Of a DNA stretch of 64,000 nucleotides, positions 47,117 to 56,575 are shown one piece after another. Made by a program: the position numbers and the translations under genes. Numbering within the stretch: position 1 is the stretch's first letter; every line of letters starts with the position of its first letter. The notes beneath the pieces are model-generated. The model saw nothing but the letters and a program-made list of their open reading frames with translations, made no database searches and was not told the origin of the DNA. The stretch comes from Chloroflexota bacterium (lineage in GTDB: Bacteria > Chloroflexota > Chloroflexia > Thermomicrobiales > UBA6265): contig JAEWEG010000018.1 in assembly GCA_023389575.1 (NCBI GenBank), forward strand, positions 244,274-308,273, written 5' to 3'.

Positions 47117-48203
47117 ATCCAGGAAGACCTATGCCTTGACCGGAGCAGGCGGCTTCCTTGGCTGGCATGTCAAGGTGGCAATTCACTCGATGGGCTGTGA
47201 GTTTCTCGAGATTCCGCTAGGTGAACGTTTCGACACTGTCGATGCTGCGAGGGCCCTCTCAAGCGCCGATGGGCTCATTCATCTCGCAGGAGTGAATCGC
47301 GGCACAGACGATGCGGTGGCATCTGGAAACCGTCTTTTTGCAGCGCAGTTGAGATCAGCTCTTGAGCAGACAGATGTCCCGCCTGCGAGCGTCGCCTACG
47401 CGAACTCGACTCAGTCCCAAAACGGCTCTATCTACGGTCAGGCCAAAGTGGAGGCAAGTGAAACGCTTGCCGCTGCTGCCGTGCAGACTGGCGCGGAGTT
47501 CCGGGATGTATTGCTGCCGAATCTCTTTGGTGAGCATGGACGGCCATTCTACAACTCGGTCATTGCAACATTCTGCCACCAATTGGCGACTGGAGCAGGC
47601 GAGCCGGCCGTTCAGGAGGACCGCGATCTCACGCTGCTGCACGCTCAGGACGCCGCTGACTGGCTGACTGGTGAACGCGAAGATGTTGTTGACGTTCTGC
47701 GTCAAGCTTCCGTCTCGGAATTGCTAGCGCGACTGAAGTCGATGTCCGACACATACGGTGTGGGGGATGTCCCTGACTTGTCGACTCCGTTTGCGAGGGA
47801 TCTCTTCAATACCTACCGTTCCTACACTCCAGTTGGGACAGTTCCCCTTCGAGGCGGGTCGGATCAGCGTGGGACGTTCGTCGAAATGGCGAGAAGTTGG
47901 GGAGGAACTGGGCAATCGTCGTTCAGTACGACGGTGCCGGGGGTGACTCGTGGCAATCACTATCACCGTCGCAAAGTGGAGCGATTCGTGGTGGTTGCCG
48001 GACGTGCCGAGATGCAGATGCGTCGCCTCTTCACCCAGGATGTGATTAGAATCACAGCTGACAACGAACCTGTGGCCGTTGACCAACTCACAGGGTGGAC
48101 GCACAACCTAATCAATGTGGGTGAAGAGACGCTTTACACACTCTTTTGGACCAACGACATTTTCGACCCTGCCAACCCTGACACCTTCATGGAGTCCGTA
48201 TGA
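47106..48203 (+). CDS. capF: CapF-like bifunctional reductase
   Basis: A 365-residue two-domain enzyme: an N-terminal SDR with ALTGAGGFLGWHVKVAI near residue 9 and IYGQAKVEASE (Tyr-x-x-x-Lys near 118), and a C-terminal cupin (about 245-365) with VPGVTRGNHYHRRKVERFVV metal ligands. CapF reduces the 4-keto intermediate in UDP-L-FucNAc synthesis. It overlaps capE by eleven bases and capG by four, matching the capE-capF-capG order known from Staphylococcus capsule loci. Confidence 0.92.
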   Translation: MVAESRKTYALTGAGGFLGWHVKVAIHSMGCEFLEIPLGERFDTVDAARALSSADGLIHLAGVNRGTDDAVASGNRLFAAQLRSALEQTDVPPASVAYANSTQSQNGSIYGQAKVEASETLAAAAVQTGAEFRDVLLPNLFGEHGRPFYNSVIATFCHQLATGAGEPAVQEDRDLTLLHAQDAADWLTGEREDVVDVLRQASVSELLARLKSMSDTYGVGDVPDLSTPFARDLFNTYRSYTPVGTVPLRGGSDQRGTFVEMARSWGGTGQSSFSTTVPGVTRGNHYHRRKVERFVVVAGRAEMQMRRLFTQDVIRITADNEPVAVDQLTGWTHNLINVGEETLYTLFWTNDIFDPANPDTFMESV

Positions 48204-49318
48204 GTGAACGTCTCAAGGTGTTGACGGTGGTGGGGACCCGACCTGAAATCATTCGGCTAGCACCAATGATCAAGCGGCTAGACCGGTTCACCGATCACAT
48301 TCTGGTGCATACTGGGCAAAATTACGACTATGAACTAAACGAGGTATTCTTCAAAGATCTCGGTCTGCGGAGGCCCGATCACTTTTTGCACGCTGATGTG
48401 TCGTCTCTCGGGGCTGCGCTTGGCTCGATTCTGGTGAAGATCGAAGGCGTGCTACTGGCGGAGAAGCCAGATGCGTTCGTGATTCTTGGCGACACGAACA
48501 GTGCGATTTCAGCTGTAATGGCGAAGCGGATGAAAGTTCCGGTCTATCATCTCGAAGCAGGAAACCGTTCGTTTGACGAGAATGTGCCGGAAGAAACCAA
48601 TCGGCGATTGGTCGACCATGTCGCCGACTACAACCTGGTCTACTCGGAACATGCCCGGCGTAACCTCCTGGCGGAAGGCATTCATCCATCCAGGATTCTG
48701 CTAATGGGTTCGCCCATTCGCGAAGTTCTGAATGGCAATCGCCAGCAGATCGACGCCAGCGACATTCTGGATCGTTTGAGCCTCGCTGCTGGCCACTACT
48801 TCCTCGCGAGCCTGCATCGGGAAGAAAATGTCGACGATTCTCGGCGACTTCGCCAAGCACTGGAGTCTCTCCGAGCTGTCGGAGACCAATATAGTTTGCC
48901 GGTGCTGGTCTCGACCCATCCGCGAACCCGCAAGCGGCTTGAAGGCCAATCCGAATCCGCCAGGAATGGACTGATCTTCCATCCACCGTTTGGATTTAAC
49001 GACTACGTGAAACTTCAGATGGGGGCGAAGCTCGTCCTCTCCGATAGCGGCACGATTGCCGAAGAGTCGAGCATTCTGAAGTTCCCCGCCGTCACGCTTC
49101 GCGACGCAATCGAACGACCTGAGGCGATCGATGGTGGGGCAATCATCACTGCAGGAGTGACTGCTGAATCCGTACTGGACGCGGTGAACTACGCCCTCCA
49201 GTCCCGTAATCAGGTCACGGTGCCAGATGTGTACCAGATTGAGAACTCCTCGGTGAGAGTCGTTAACTTCGTTCGTTCCACCGCTCACACTCACCACCGA
49301 CGTGCGGGAATCTGGTAA
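48200..49318 (+). CDS. capG: UDP-N-acetylhexosamine 2-epimerase CapG-like
   Basis: A 372-residue non-hydrolysing 2-epimerase of the WecB/CapG type, the final UDP-L-FucNAc step. VVGTRPEIIRLAPMIK near residue 10, HTGQNYDYELN near 34, a VLGDTNSAISAV-like FVILGDTNSA near 94, HLEAGNRSFDENVPEE near 114 and DSGTIAEESSILKFPAVT near 282 are all present. It overlaps capF (ATGA) and its stop overlaps the Wzy gene start (TAATG). Confidence 0.93.
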   Translation: MSERLKVLTVVGTRPEIIRLAPMIKRLDRFTDHILVHTGQNYDYELNEVFFKDLGLRRPDHFLHADVSSLGAALGSILVKIEGVLLAEKPDAFVILGDTNSAISAVMAKRMKVPVYHLEAGNRSFDENVPEETNRRLVDHVADYNLVYSEHARRNLLAEGIHPSRILLMGSPIREVLNGNRQQIDASDILDRLSLAAGHYFLASLHREENVDDSRRLRQALESLRAVGDQYSLPVLVSTHPRTRKRLEGQSESARNGLIFHPPFGFNDYVKLQMGAKLVLSDSGTIAEESSILKFPAVTLRDAIERPEAIDGGAIITAGVTAESVLDAVNYALQSRNQVTVPDVYQIENSSVRVVNFVRSTAHTHHRRAGIW

Positions 49319-50799
49319 TGCCGGCCCGCGTTTCCGAGTTGCACAACAGTGGTCAGTTAGTGCGACAACAACGGCACCGCGCAGCGCTTTCCCGCTACTT
49401 GATCGCAGATCTTTTTGCGCTAGCATATTGTTTGGTGTTGGGGCTTACTTTTGAAAACGGTCCGGCGGCAGAGAACCTTGGCTCCATTCTCGGGCTAGGT
49501 ATTGTGCTCGGCGGCCTCTGCCTACTGACGTTTTTCAGCGCGGGATCAAGGAGGATTCTGTTCAGCTCAATGATCTCGTACGGTCATCTGGTCTTCGTCG
49601 CCAGTCCTGCGGTGATGATTGGACTTGGACAGGTGGAATTGCGTTCCGACTTGCGCTCTTCCGTAGCAGTTCTGTTCCTGTCCTTTTTCTTCGTCATACA
49701 ATTGGCATTGTTTGGTTGCTCTCGGCCACTTCCCAAAGGTGGTCGGGGGGTCGGAGAAGTGAGTGGGTCCGTTCATGTTATTGCTTGGCTGTTTTTTGTG
49801 CCGTCGATTATTGCCAGCTACCTGGCCCAGGGATCACTGATAGCCTCATTCCTAGCACCAATGTCACTGGTCGGAATCGTGCTAGTCACTCTGGTTGTAG
49901 CCACCAGGCCGTCGCTAAAACAATCTATTTTTCCCCTGATGAGCCTGGCGTTAATGATGCTGATCTATGCCACGTATCAATTTGATGGTTTTGGGAGAAT
50001 TGTGGTTGCATCCTATCTTCTTGCTATTGCAATCGTTCTTTCATGGACTCGGGAATCCTTCTTGCCGAAGCTTATTGTGGCAATCGTCACTATTCCCGGG
50101 ATCTTGCTCCTTTCGACTATCAGGATTGTTCTCGTAGAAAGAGATGAGGGACGACGAATCAATCTAGACGAAAGTCTTGGATCGGTATTTGCGCCATTCC
50201 AGATCGGAGCGTTCCTACTCCAATCGAATATGGATGGAACTATTGCTCCAACAATGGGAAGGTCTATCTTCACATCAGCTCTTTTCTGGGTGCCTCGTAG
50301 TTTTTGGGAGGCGAAGCCTGAGGGGTTTGGACGAGCAATAGTACCATTCACCAACCCACAGCTGGTGGCTTCACAAGGTCACAGCGATGCAGCACCTTAT
50401 CTTGCCGAATTTGTCTGGGATTTTGGTGTTTGGGGTATCGTTCCGACTCTTGTGCTCCTGTTTGCTATTTTGAAGATGGATCGGTTTCTTGGATACGCGC
50501 TTTCCTCGCAAGAAGGGGTCCGACACTTACCCCATTCCGTGCCACTAATTACGATTTGGACAGTTTTGTTGGCCATGACGCTGAATTTGGTTTGGGGTGG
50601 TACCTTTCCATATGTTTCCAGAACTATGACTGCGATTGTCGTGCTGATGATATTCAACAGACTATGGAGTGGGAGAGCCAGGATCTCAAGGGGGGACATG
50701 GATAAAGAGCATAGCTATGCGGCCTTGACGGTACTCAAACCTAAAGATGAGTTTCCCAGCGTGACACATCGGAACTATCTGAATTCTGGGATGGGATGA
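49318..50799 (+). CDS. O-antigen/EPS polymerase, Wzy-like
   Basis: A 493-residue integral membrane protein with about eleven hydrophobic segments and a large loop near residues 260-360, the shape of Wzy polymerases. Families of this kind are too diverged for a motif call, so the assignment rests on topology and position between a nucleotide-sugar pathway and a flippase. The cytosolic tail ends in a KPKDEFPSVTHR stretch. Codon use is less GC-rich than in the core genome. Confidence 0.75.
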   Translation: MPARVSELHNSGQLVRQQRHRAALSRYLIADLFALAYCLVLGLTFENGPAAENLGSILGLGIVLGGLCLLTFFSAGSRRILFSSMISYGHLVFVASPAVMIGLGQVELRSDLRSSVAVLFLSFFFVIQLALFGCSRPLPKGGRGVGEVSGSVHVIAWLFFVPSIIASYLAQGSLIASFLAPMSLVGIVLVTLVVATRPSLKQSIFPLMSLALMMLIYATYQFDGFGRIVVASYLLAIAIVLSWTRESFLPKLIVAIVTIPGILLLSTIRIVLVERDEGRRINLDESLGSVFAPFQIGAFLLQSNMDGTIAPTMGRSIFTSALFWVPRSFWEAKPEGFGRAIVPFTNPQLVASQGHSDAAPYLAEFVWDFGVWGIVPTLVLLFAILKMDRFLGYALSSQEGVRHLPHSVPLITIWTVLLAMTLNLVWGGTFPYVSRTMTAIVVLMIFNRLWSGRARISRGDMDKEHSYAALTVLKPKDEFPSVTHRNYLNSGMG

Positions 50800-52013
50800 A
50801 GCCCAGGCTCAATGCCTTAGTTGCCACTGCAATCGCCAGTCTAGGAAATGTGGTAGTTCAGCTACTCGCCGCTCGTGTGCTTGACGCCTCTGAATTTGCC
50901 AACTTTGCGCTTTCCGCAGCTACGGTCCTCTTCGTCGCTGGACTGACGGACACTGTGGTGGGGCAGACTGACCTCATACGAGGTGACTTGGAACCCGACC
51001 CGGTTTTTGCTTCTGTAGGATATTTGCTTACCGGGGTTACCATCACTGGCGGTATGGTAATTAGCGTGGTCGCGTGGTTAGTGGACTCAGAATCGGTCAC
51101 TACTGCCGGTGTAGCGGTGATGTGCTCCGCCAGCTTCATTCTTCGATATCTGGCTCGATCTCGTGCTTTTCGTGTATCGCGTGCAGGTTGGGCAGCATTT
51201 AGCGATACTGTTGTACTGGTGCTTTCGGCGGGATCGCTACTTTTCGTTACACCGGGGCATTACTCCTCGATCGGTATCCTTCTGGTTTGGACCGGAGCCA
51301 CGGCAGTTGGATTCCTTATTCTTGTCTATCCTCTTCACTATTGGGGTAAATTGACGCTTGCAACGACATGGTGGCGTAACAACCACGATCTGGCGATACC
51401 CAGCACCCTGGAATACTTCCTGCAATCCGCAGTTCCGTACGCACTGAATTGGGTTATTCTCCTCGTGGGCGGGGCTGGGGCACTGGCCGGTTACCGCATA
51501 GCCCAGATCGTCTTCGGAAGCTTGGGCACTTTGGCCCAGGGACTGAGCGCCTTCGAGATCCCTCAACTGTCACTACACCTCACACGACATCGCATCCATC
51601 AGCTGCTCATTCGAAATGCCGTGCTGCTCATGCTGCCGGCCGCAGGTCTCGTGGCAGCTATGTATGGCCTCCCCTACGAACTGGGTGCCGCCCTGTTCGG
51701 AGGCTCGTGGTCCAGCGTCCCGGCGTTTATCGTGGTCGGCGCATTTCATGGGCTCTTGAATGCACTCCTGATTGTCAACCTCCCTATTCTTCGCATGCTG
51801 GGCGACGCCCGATATTCGCTATCGATCCAGATAATCACGGTCCTGCTTGTGCCCATGGCATGCTTCGGGCTTGGCACGTACTATGGTGCTGTGGGCGTTG
51901 CCTGGGGACTGGCTCTTACAGCACTGGTCGGATACGTCACTCGCCTGCTACGTATCCTGACCCGTAGCAACGATCTGGAGTCGACCGCTGCGAGTCAGGT
52001 TGGCCAAATGTAA
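50796..52013 (+). CDS. Polysaccharide flippase, Wzx-like
   Basis: A 405-residue membrane protein with about ten to twelve predicted helices and no large soluble domain. It begins LNALVATAIASLGNVVVQLLAARVLDASEF, typical of the MOP-superfamily flippases (Wzx/RfbX), with the ARVLDASEFANFAL element after the first helix. It would move lipid-linked repeat units across the inner membrane before polymerisation. It overlaps the Wzy gene by four bases (ATGA). Confidence 0.85.
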   Translation: MKPRLNALVATAIASLGNVVVQLLAARVLDASEFANFALSAATVLFVAGLTDTVVGQTDLIRGDLEPDPVFASVGYLLTGVTITGGMVISVVAWLVDSESVTTAGVAVMCSASFILRYLARSRAFRVSRAGWAAFSDTVVLVLSAGSLLFVTPGHYSSIGILLVWTGATAVGFLILVYPLHYWGKLTLATTWWRNNHDLAIPSTLEYFLQSAVPYALNWVILLVGGAGALAGYRIAQIVFGSLGTLAQGLSAFEIPQLSLHLTRHRIHQLLIRNAVLLMLPAAGLVAAMYGLPYELGAALFGGSWSSVPAFIVVGAFHGLLNALLIVNLPILRMLGDARYSLSIQIITVLLVPMACFGLGTYYGAVGVAWGLALTALVGYVTRLLRILTRSNDLESTAASQVGQM

Positions 52014-52147
52014 CGGTTCAACTTCTCGAACCATGGTACCAGGATGCGGTTCACTTGAGCCTGAACAACCAACTGGCGAAAGTCATGCTGGACTGCAGAG
52101 AAATGCAGAGATGTCTGCCGCCGGTTTGAATCTTGAGAGTGAATGTG

Positions 52148-53305
52148 ATGAAAGTACTCATTGTCGCTGGCGGCTATCTGCCCGGATTCCGCTACGGAGG
52201 ACCGGTGCGATCACTTGCAGCGTTGGTAGAACGCCTCGGAGACAAGATCGACTTTAACATAGTGACATCGGATCGTGATCTGGGATCTCTCCACCCATAT
52301 CCAGGAATTAAGCCAGATACATGGATGCAGGTAGGAAAAGCCAAAGTATTCTACAGTTCTTCAAGAGGCTATACACCGTGGTTCTGGCAAAGGAAACTCT
52401 CTGAAGTTGATCCTGATGTCATCTATTTGCTCGGCTTCTTTGGAATAGGTTCCAACCTTGTCCTTGCAAACCAAAGATTGCGGTTTCTAAAACGTATTCC
52501 TGTGATTGTTGCGCCCCAGGGGGAGTTTTCAGAGGCAGCGCTGTATATAAAGCAACGCAAGAAGTCCATATTCCTTAAATTGTCGAAGGCTCTGGGCTTG
52601 CATGACAATATCTTCTGGCAGGCATCTGCAGAAGAGGAGCAGGAAGACATCTTCAAGACTGTTGGACGTGATGCGAAAGTGTTCGTGGCACCGGATTTAG
52701 TGCTGAGTCGAGGACGATCATCAAGATCTCTCACCAAACAAACAGGCGATGTGCGATTTGTATGGATATCGCGAATTGTTCCAAAGAAGAATCTTGATGG
52801 GGCAATTCGTCTATTGCGGTGCGTATCTTCAGGATCTGTCGCAATAGATGTTTTTGGACCAATCGAGGATTCCCGCTATTGGGATGAATGTCAGGGTGAA
52901 TTAGCTGCACTGCCAGCCACGGTAATGTTTAACTACCGTGGCGAACTCGTTCATGACCAAGTGCCTGATACGGTCGCAAGATATCATTTCCTCTTCTTTC
53001 CCACCCACGGCGAAAACTTTGGCCACGTCATTGCAGAAGCACTGGATCAAGGTCTCCCAGTGCTTCTTAGCGACCAAACTCCCTGGCGTCGGTTGGAGCA
53101 AGAAGGAGTGGGGTGGGATATGGCATTGGAGGATACAGAGAAATGGTCCAATATAATAGCGCGCTGTATTGATATGGATGACATCGAATACAACCAAATG
53201 AGCCGAGCGAGTCAAGGATACGTAGATCGATGGACAGAGGAGCATGGGGGCCTTGAATCATACTTTAAGATGTTTAGCTTGGTTGCGGAATCGACTCCAG
53301 CGTGA
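52148..53305 (+). CDS. Glycosyltransferase
   Basis: About 385 residues of a GT-B family 4-like transferase. MKVLIVAGGYLPGFRYGGPVRS at the start, a VDVIYLLGFFG-type strand near residue 95, PVIVAPQGEFSEAAL near 124, and FVWISRIVPKKNLDGAIRLL and THGENFGHVIAEALDQGLPVLLSDQTPW in the C-terminal half are visible. The GENFGHVIAEAL stretch is the donor-binding glutamate motif. ATG 52148 is the start used; TTG 52133 is in frame. This gene has the lowest GC of the window, an indication of transfer. Confidence 0.9.
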   Translation: MKVLIVAGGYLPGFRYGGPVRSLAALVERLGDKIDFNIVTSDRDLGSLHPYPGIKPDTWMQVGKAKVFYSSSRGYTPWFWQRKLSEVDPDVIYLLGFFGIGSNLVLANQRLRFLKRIPVIVAPQGEFSEAALYIKQRKKSIFLKLSKALGLHDNIFWQASAEEEQEDIFKTVGRDAKVFVAPDLVLSRGRSSRSLTKQTGDVRFVWISRIVPKKNLDGAIRLLRCVSSGSVAIDVFGPIEDSRYWDECQGELAALPATVMFNYRGELVHDQVPDTVARYHFLFFPTHGENFGHVIAEALDQGLPVLLSDQTPWRRLEQEGVGWDMALEDTEKWSNIIARCIDMDDIEYNQMSRASQGYVDRWTEEHGGLESYFKMFSLVAESTPA

Positions 53306-53371
53306 TGAATTTCCAAGCAAATGTCTGAAAAGAGATACCTGCGCATGACGCTGGAACATCGCGCGAGCGAC

Positions 53372-54439
53372 TCAGTTTCTCCACGACTGAGCAAAAGAAC
53401 GGAGTTGCCCCAGAAGTTCATGCCGAAGGTGATGCCAGAATAACCGCAAATATTCACGGCGCTGCCGGTTTGAAGGGCGTCTGGTAGTGATGGGAACACG
53501 CTGGTAGAACGTGGCGGCGATCGGAGTTGGCCAGGCTTCTCGCGCAATTACTGGAATATTCAGCGGTGATCGAACCGCTCGTGTGAAGGCGGGGCCGCGA
53601 ATAACATCTTTGGGCGTGAGCCACTGATCAAAGATACTGTGCACTATCCAATCCAGATCATCGGGTTGATGGCTAGGGCCAGCACTAGTGGGACCCACGA
53701 GGGACGAGGCTACTCGGACGAGACCAAGATGCCAGGACCGCTTAAGCAATGGCAAACTGGCGACTAGAGAAGTTAGCCTTGCGGAGGTGACGACCAGCAT
53801 GTAATCACAGAGCCAGACCGGTCGCATACCTCCATGCTTTAGAAAGTGGTTGCAGACCATTTGGAGATTGTCGAAATTGCTGAGAACTGCAACAGATTGA
53901 TTGCTGAAGGCAAGAGATTCTAGCCGATCCCAGAAGTCGGCGTTGGGAACTTCCTCCCAGATGCCAGGGTGCTTGAGATCAATGGCGACGGAGATTGGCG
54001 GTTTGGTGGAGTCGTGGAGGATGGCGTGAGCAGCGGCGAACTGCTCCTTGCGAACCACCAGATCGATGTCACCGCCAGGCCGGACGATGCCTTCCGGATA
54101 CAGTTTGGCGAGGGCGAGGCCCTTCACCAGCACGGGCTCGATACCGTAGGCGCGGAGGCGGGTGACGCACTCGATGGCGGCCTCCTCCACGCGCTGGTTA
54201 TGGGCGATCTGGGCCTTAGTGGCGGCTTCGAGTGCGTGGGCCAAGGCGCCGTACTTCTCGCGGAACGGCTTTACCCGGTGCCAGATGATTCCGGCGCTCC
54301 CGCTCTTGATCAGATTTGGGAGGATGGCGGCGAGTTCCTCGGTGGTGAGGTCGAAGGGTGGGGCGTCGGTGCGCCAGGCCTGGCAATGGGCGCGCGCAAC
54401 GAGCCAACCGTTCTCCTCCGTAGATAATCTGGCAGACAT
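53372..54439 (-). CDS. Nucleotidyltransferase family protein (PF14907-like)
   Basis: A 355-residue protein resembling the uncharacterised nucleotidyltransferases often found in RiPP and polysaccharide clusters. VLVKGLALAKLYPEGIVRPGGDIDLVV (near residues 100-127) is the fold's active-site region, with the two aspartates in GGDIDL that bind metal. Helical flanks make up the rest. The substrate is unknown. It lies convergent to the last glycosyltransferase and three bases from the methyltransferase, with which it probably forms an operon. Confidence 0.75.
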   Translation of the reverse strand: MSARLSTEENGWLVARAHCQAWRTDAPPFDLTTEELAAILPNLIKSGSAGIIWHRVKPFREKYGALAHALEAATKAQIAHNQRVEEAAIECVTRLRAYGIEPVLVKGLALAKLYPEGIVRPGGDIDLVVRKEQFAAAHAILHDSTKPPISVAIDLKHPGIWEEVPNADFWDRLESLAFSNQSVAVLSNFDNLQMVCNHFLKHGGMRPVWLCDYMLVVTSARLTSLVASLPLLKRSWHLGLVRVASSLVGPTSAGPSHQPDDLDWIVHSIFDQWLTPKDVIRGPAFTRAVRSPLNIPVIAREAWPTPIAATFYQRVPITTRRPSNRQRREYLRLFWHHLRHELLGQLRSFAQSWRN

Positions 54440-54442
54440 TAC

Positions 54443-55222
54443 CTACTCCTTATCAGGCTTTCTTGCAACGATCATGACCGATGCTGCCAATCGCCGGGCA
54501 TCAAAAAACACAAGGACCTTCTCGTACAGGACATTAAGTACATACAGCGGAAACAAGAAGGCGTAATACGGGGCCTGATAATAGGAGATCCGCACTTCCT
54601 CAACAATCAGACCGTTCTTTTCGATAACGCGAGCCATATCAGCTGCCGTGCATTCATCATAGTGTGCCACGAATCCATGCTTACCAATAAAGTCAGGATG
54701 CAACCTGTCGAGAATCCGCAAAACTAACCAGTTGGGAAGCAGCCGGTTGGCAATTGAGAAGGGCGCGTATTTTGATGGGAACAAATGGACGGAGCTCCCG
54801 CCAGGACGAAGCACCCGGAAAACTTCCTTCCAAAAGACATCTATAGAGGGCAAGTGTTCCAGCACTGCATGGGATACCACGATATCCACACTGTCTGCCG
54901 TCAAAGGAATATGCTGGCTCACATCGGCAACATGCTTCTCGTCGAGATCGGCATTCAGTTCCATCTCTTCCATCGATACATCCACACCAACAAGCCAGAG
55001 ATTGTCTCGATTGGCTACGTTGGGTAGAAACACCGTGCTCTTGCCTGCCCCTACGTCAAGGACCGTCTTCGCGCTCGAATCTTTGTCCAGTTGCGCGACC
55101 ACCTGATTTATGTACTCATCGTAGATGAGCGGTGACGCGTGCGCTATCCGTCGCTCCCACGCAGACGATGCCCTGCGATTCAACGACAAAAACTGCCGAG
55201 TTATGGTTCGAACTGACTCCAT
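54443..55222 (-). CDS. Class I SAM-dependent methyltransferase
   Basis: A 259-residue methyltransferase. VLDVGAGKSTVFLPNV near residue 54 is motif I, GVDVSMEEMELN follows, and DIVVSHAVLEHLPSIDVFWKEVFRVLRPGGSSVHLFP near 107-144 is the methyltransf_11 pattern. The C-terminal FPLYVLNVLYEKVLVFF may be membrane-associated. It could methylate a sugar, lipid carrier or peptide. Its gene is transcribed with the nucleotidyltransferase and away from the repeat-rich region. Confidence 0.88.
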   Translation of the reverse strand: MESVRTITRQFLSLNRRASSAWERRIAHASPLIYDEYINQVVAQLDKDSSAKTVLDVGAGKSTVFLPNVANRDNLWLVGVDVSMEEMELNADLDEKHVADVSQHIPLTADSVDIVVSHAVLEHLPSIDVFWKEVFRVLRPGGSSVHLFPSKYAPFSIANRLLPNWLVLRILDRLHPDFIGKHGFVAHYDECTAADMARVIEKNGLIVEEVRISYYQAPYYAFLFPLYVLNVLYEKVLVFFDARRLAASVMIVARKPDKE

Positions 55223-55282
55223 GGGTTACCGCAACTTTCTAGACTTGGCTTTATGTGGAGGATACTCCAAGGCGAAACTTAA

Positions 55283-55408
55283 CTAATCGGTGAGGTCAAA
55301 GGGTGGGGCATCCACGCGCCGCGCCTGGGAATAGACGCGGGCGATCAGGCGTCCAAGTTTCTCGGGAGTGCGTTCGTCTGGTGTCGGATAGCGATGATGT
55401 AGTCTCAT
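55283..55408 (-). pseudogene. N-terminal fragment of a second nucleotidyltransferase
   Basis: Forty-one residues, ending RVYSQARRVDAPPFDLTD and a stop. The same positions in the complete gene at 53372-54439 read VARAHCQAWRTDAPPFDLTTEELAA. So a related copy has lost everything after the first ~40 codons, by deletion or a premature stop. The rest of the 55223-55642 gap has no gene. Confidence 0.6.
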
Positions 55409-55604
55409 GACGGAATTGTCGCATACAAGGGATGGGCGGTGGCCGTGAAGCGAGGGTTTTGGTGCCCCGAAGTGGCAGGATCGTGTAGTGGAGGAGAGGG
55501 GCAAGTCTTGAGATTTCAGACACGACTGTAGCGGTTGGTAGCTATTCGGGAGAGTCTTCGGAGCGAAGTCATCTGCGCCACAAATTGAAGGGTGGAGAGG
55601 TGGG

Positions 55605-55634
55605 GCCAGGCGTCACTATGTTGTGGCGCCTGGC
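55605..55634 (-). terminator. Hairpin downstream of the capsid gene
   Basis: GCCAGGCG (55605-55612) pairs with CGCCTGGC (55627-55634) around a 14-base loop, ten bases past the capsid stop on the minus strand. There is no T-run. Confidence 0.4.
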
Positions 55635-55642
55635 GTGAGCGA

Positions 55643-56533
55643 TCAGGCGGTGATGCCCTGCAACCGGGCGAGGCCGAGTTCGGACATCAACGCCAGGCCG
55701 CAATACCATTTGAGGCGGGTCCTGGTGGCGTCCTTGGTTTCGAGTTCACCGACGGTCTCGATCTGGATGCCACCATGCTGCAGCCCCAGGAGGCCGGTGG
55801 AGATGCCGAACCTCGCGGCGTAGATCGATGAGCAGGTCGCTCCGGATGAACCCTGCACCTCGTTGTCCGGCACGAAGTCGTCGACCAGGATTGGTATCCC
55901 CTCGTAGGTTTCAACCTGCTCGCCGAACTGGCTGATGGTCGTCTCGATGATGTTGCCCGAAGTCCGCCGCAACTGCTTGAGCTGACGGCGCGAACGGCGG
56001 GACATCACCAGCGCCTCGGGATTGCCCGGTTTGACCAGGTCGATCAGTTCGTCGAGTTTGGCCAGGGTCAATGCCCCGCCATTCGTCCCCATCGCTAGCG
56101 TTTGTGAGGGAGCGGCCAGGGTCCGGAGCCCATCGAAGCTGTTCGCGTCGGTGCTGGTGTTGCCGGTGACGAAGCACTCCGAGAAGCGGTGGGCAACCGC
56201 TTTTGCCTTGCTCGCAATCACTTCGGCTTCGAGGTCGTTGGTGTCTGCGTACGTCACCTGCAGGAAGTTGTCGACATCGGCGTCTCCGCCGAGGATGGAG
56301 AGGTAGGCGACGTGCGGGGTGAAGGTCGGGGTGGCTTCGGTCCAGGTGCCGTTCGGCGCGTAAAACGATGCGGTCGGAAGCGTGGCTTCCCGGGCGTAGC
56401 GGATGGACGTGCCGACCACCTCCATGAACGGGAGGTGCCGGAGTATGTGCGAATCCTTCACGATCGTTTCGAGCACGCCGCGGATGAGCAGGTCGTTGGA
56501 GAGTCGACCGGCCTCGGTCATTGTGAGCGCCAT
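55643..56533 (-). CDS. Major capsid protein, HK97-fold type
   Basis: A 296-residue protein that follows the layout of phage major capsid proteins: an N-terminal LTMTEAGRLSNDLLIRGVLE helix, a TASFYAPNGTWTEATPTFT E-loop region near residue 55, ILGGDADVDNFL near 80, long helix LEAEVIASKAKAVAHRFSECF near 101, then LALMSRRSRR-type and GIPILVDDFVP strands (A domain) and ETKDATRTRLKWYCGLAL near the end. I recall this series in capsid proteins of dsDNA tailed phages; I cannot run a search. No portal, terminase, protease or tail gene is in the window. The gene follows its scaffold-like partner by 42 bases. Confidence 0.8.
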   Translation of the reverse strand: MALTMTEAGRLSNDLLIRGVLETIVKDSHILRHLPFMEVVGTSIRYAREATLPTASFYAPNGTWTEATPTFTPHVAYLSILGGDADVDNFLQVTYADTNDLEAEVIASKAKAVAHRFSECFVTGNTSTDANSFDGLRTLAAPSQTLAMGTNGGALTLAKLDELIDLVKPGNPEALVMSRRSRRQLKQLRRTSGNIIETTISQFGEQVETYEGIPILVDDFVPDNEVQGSSGATCSSIYAARFGISTGLLGLQHGGIQIETVGELETKDATRTRLKWYCGLALMSELGLARLQGITA

Positions 56534-56575
56534 GGTGATGAGTCCTTTCGATGGTTTACGTGTGAGAAGTGGAGG

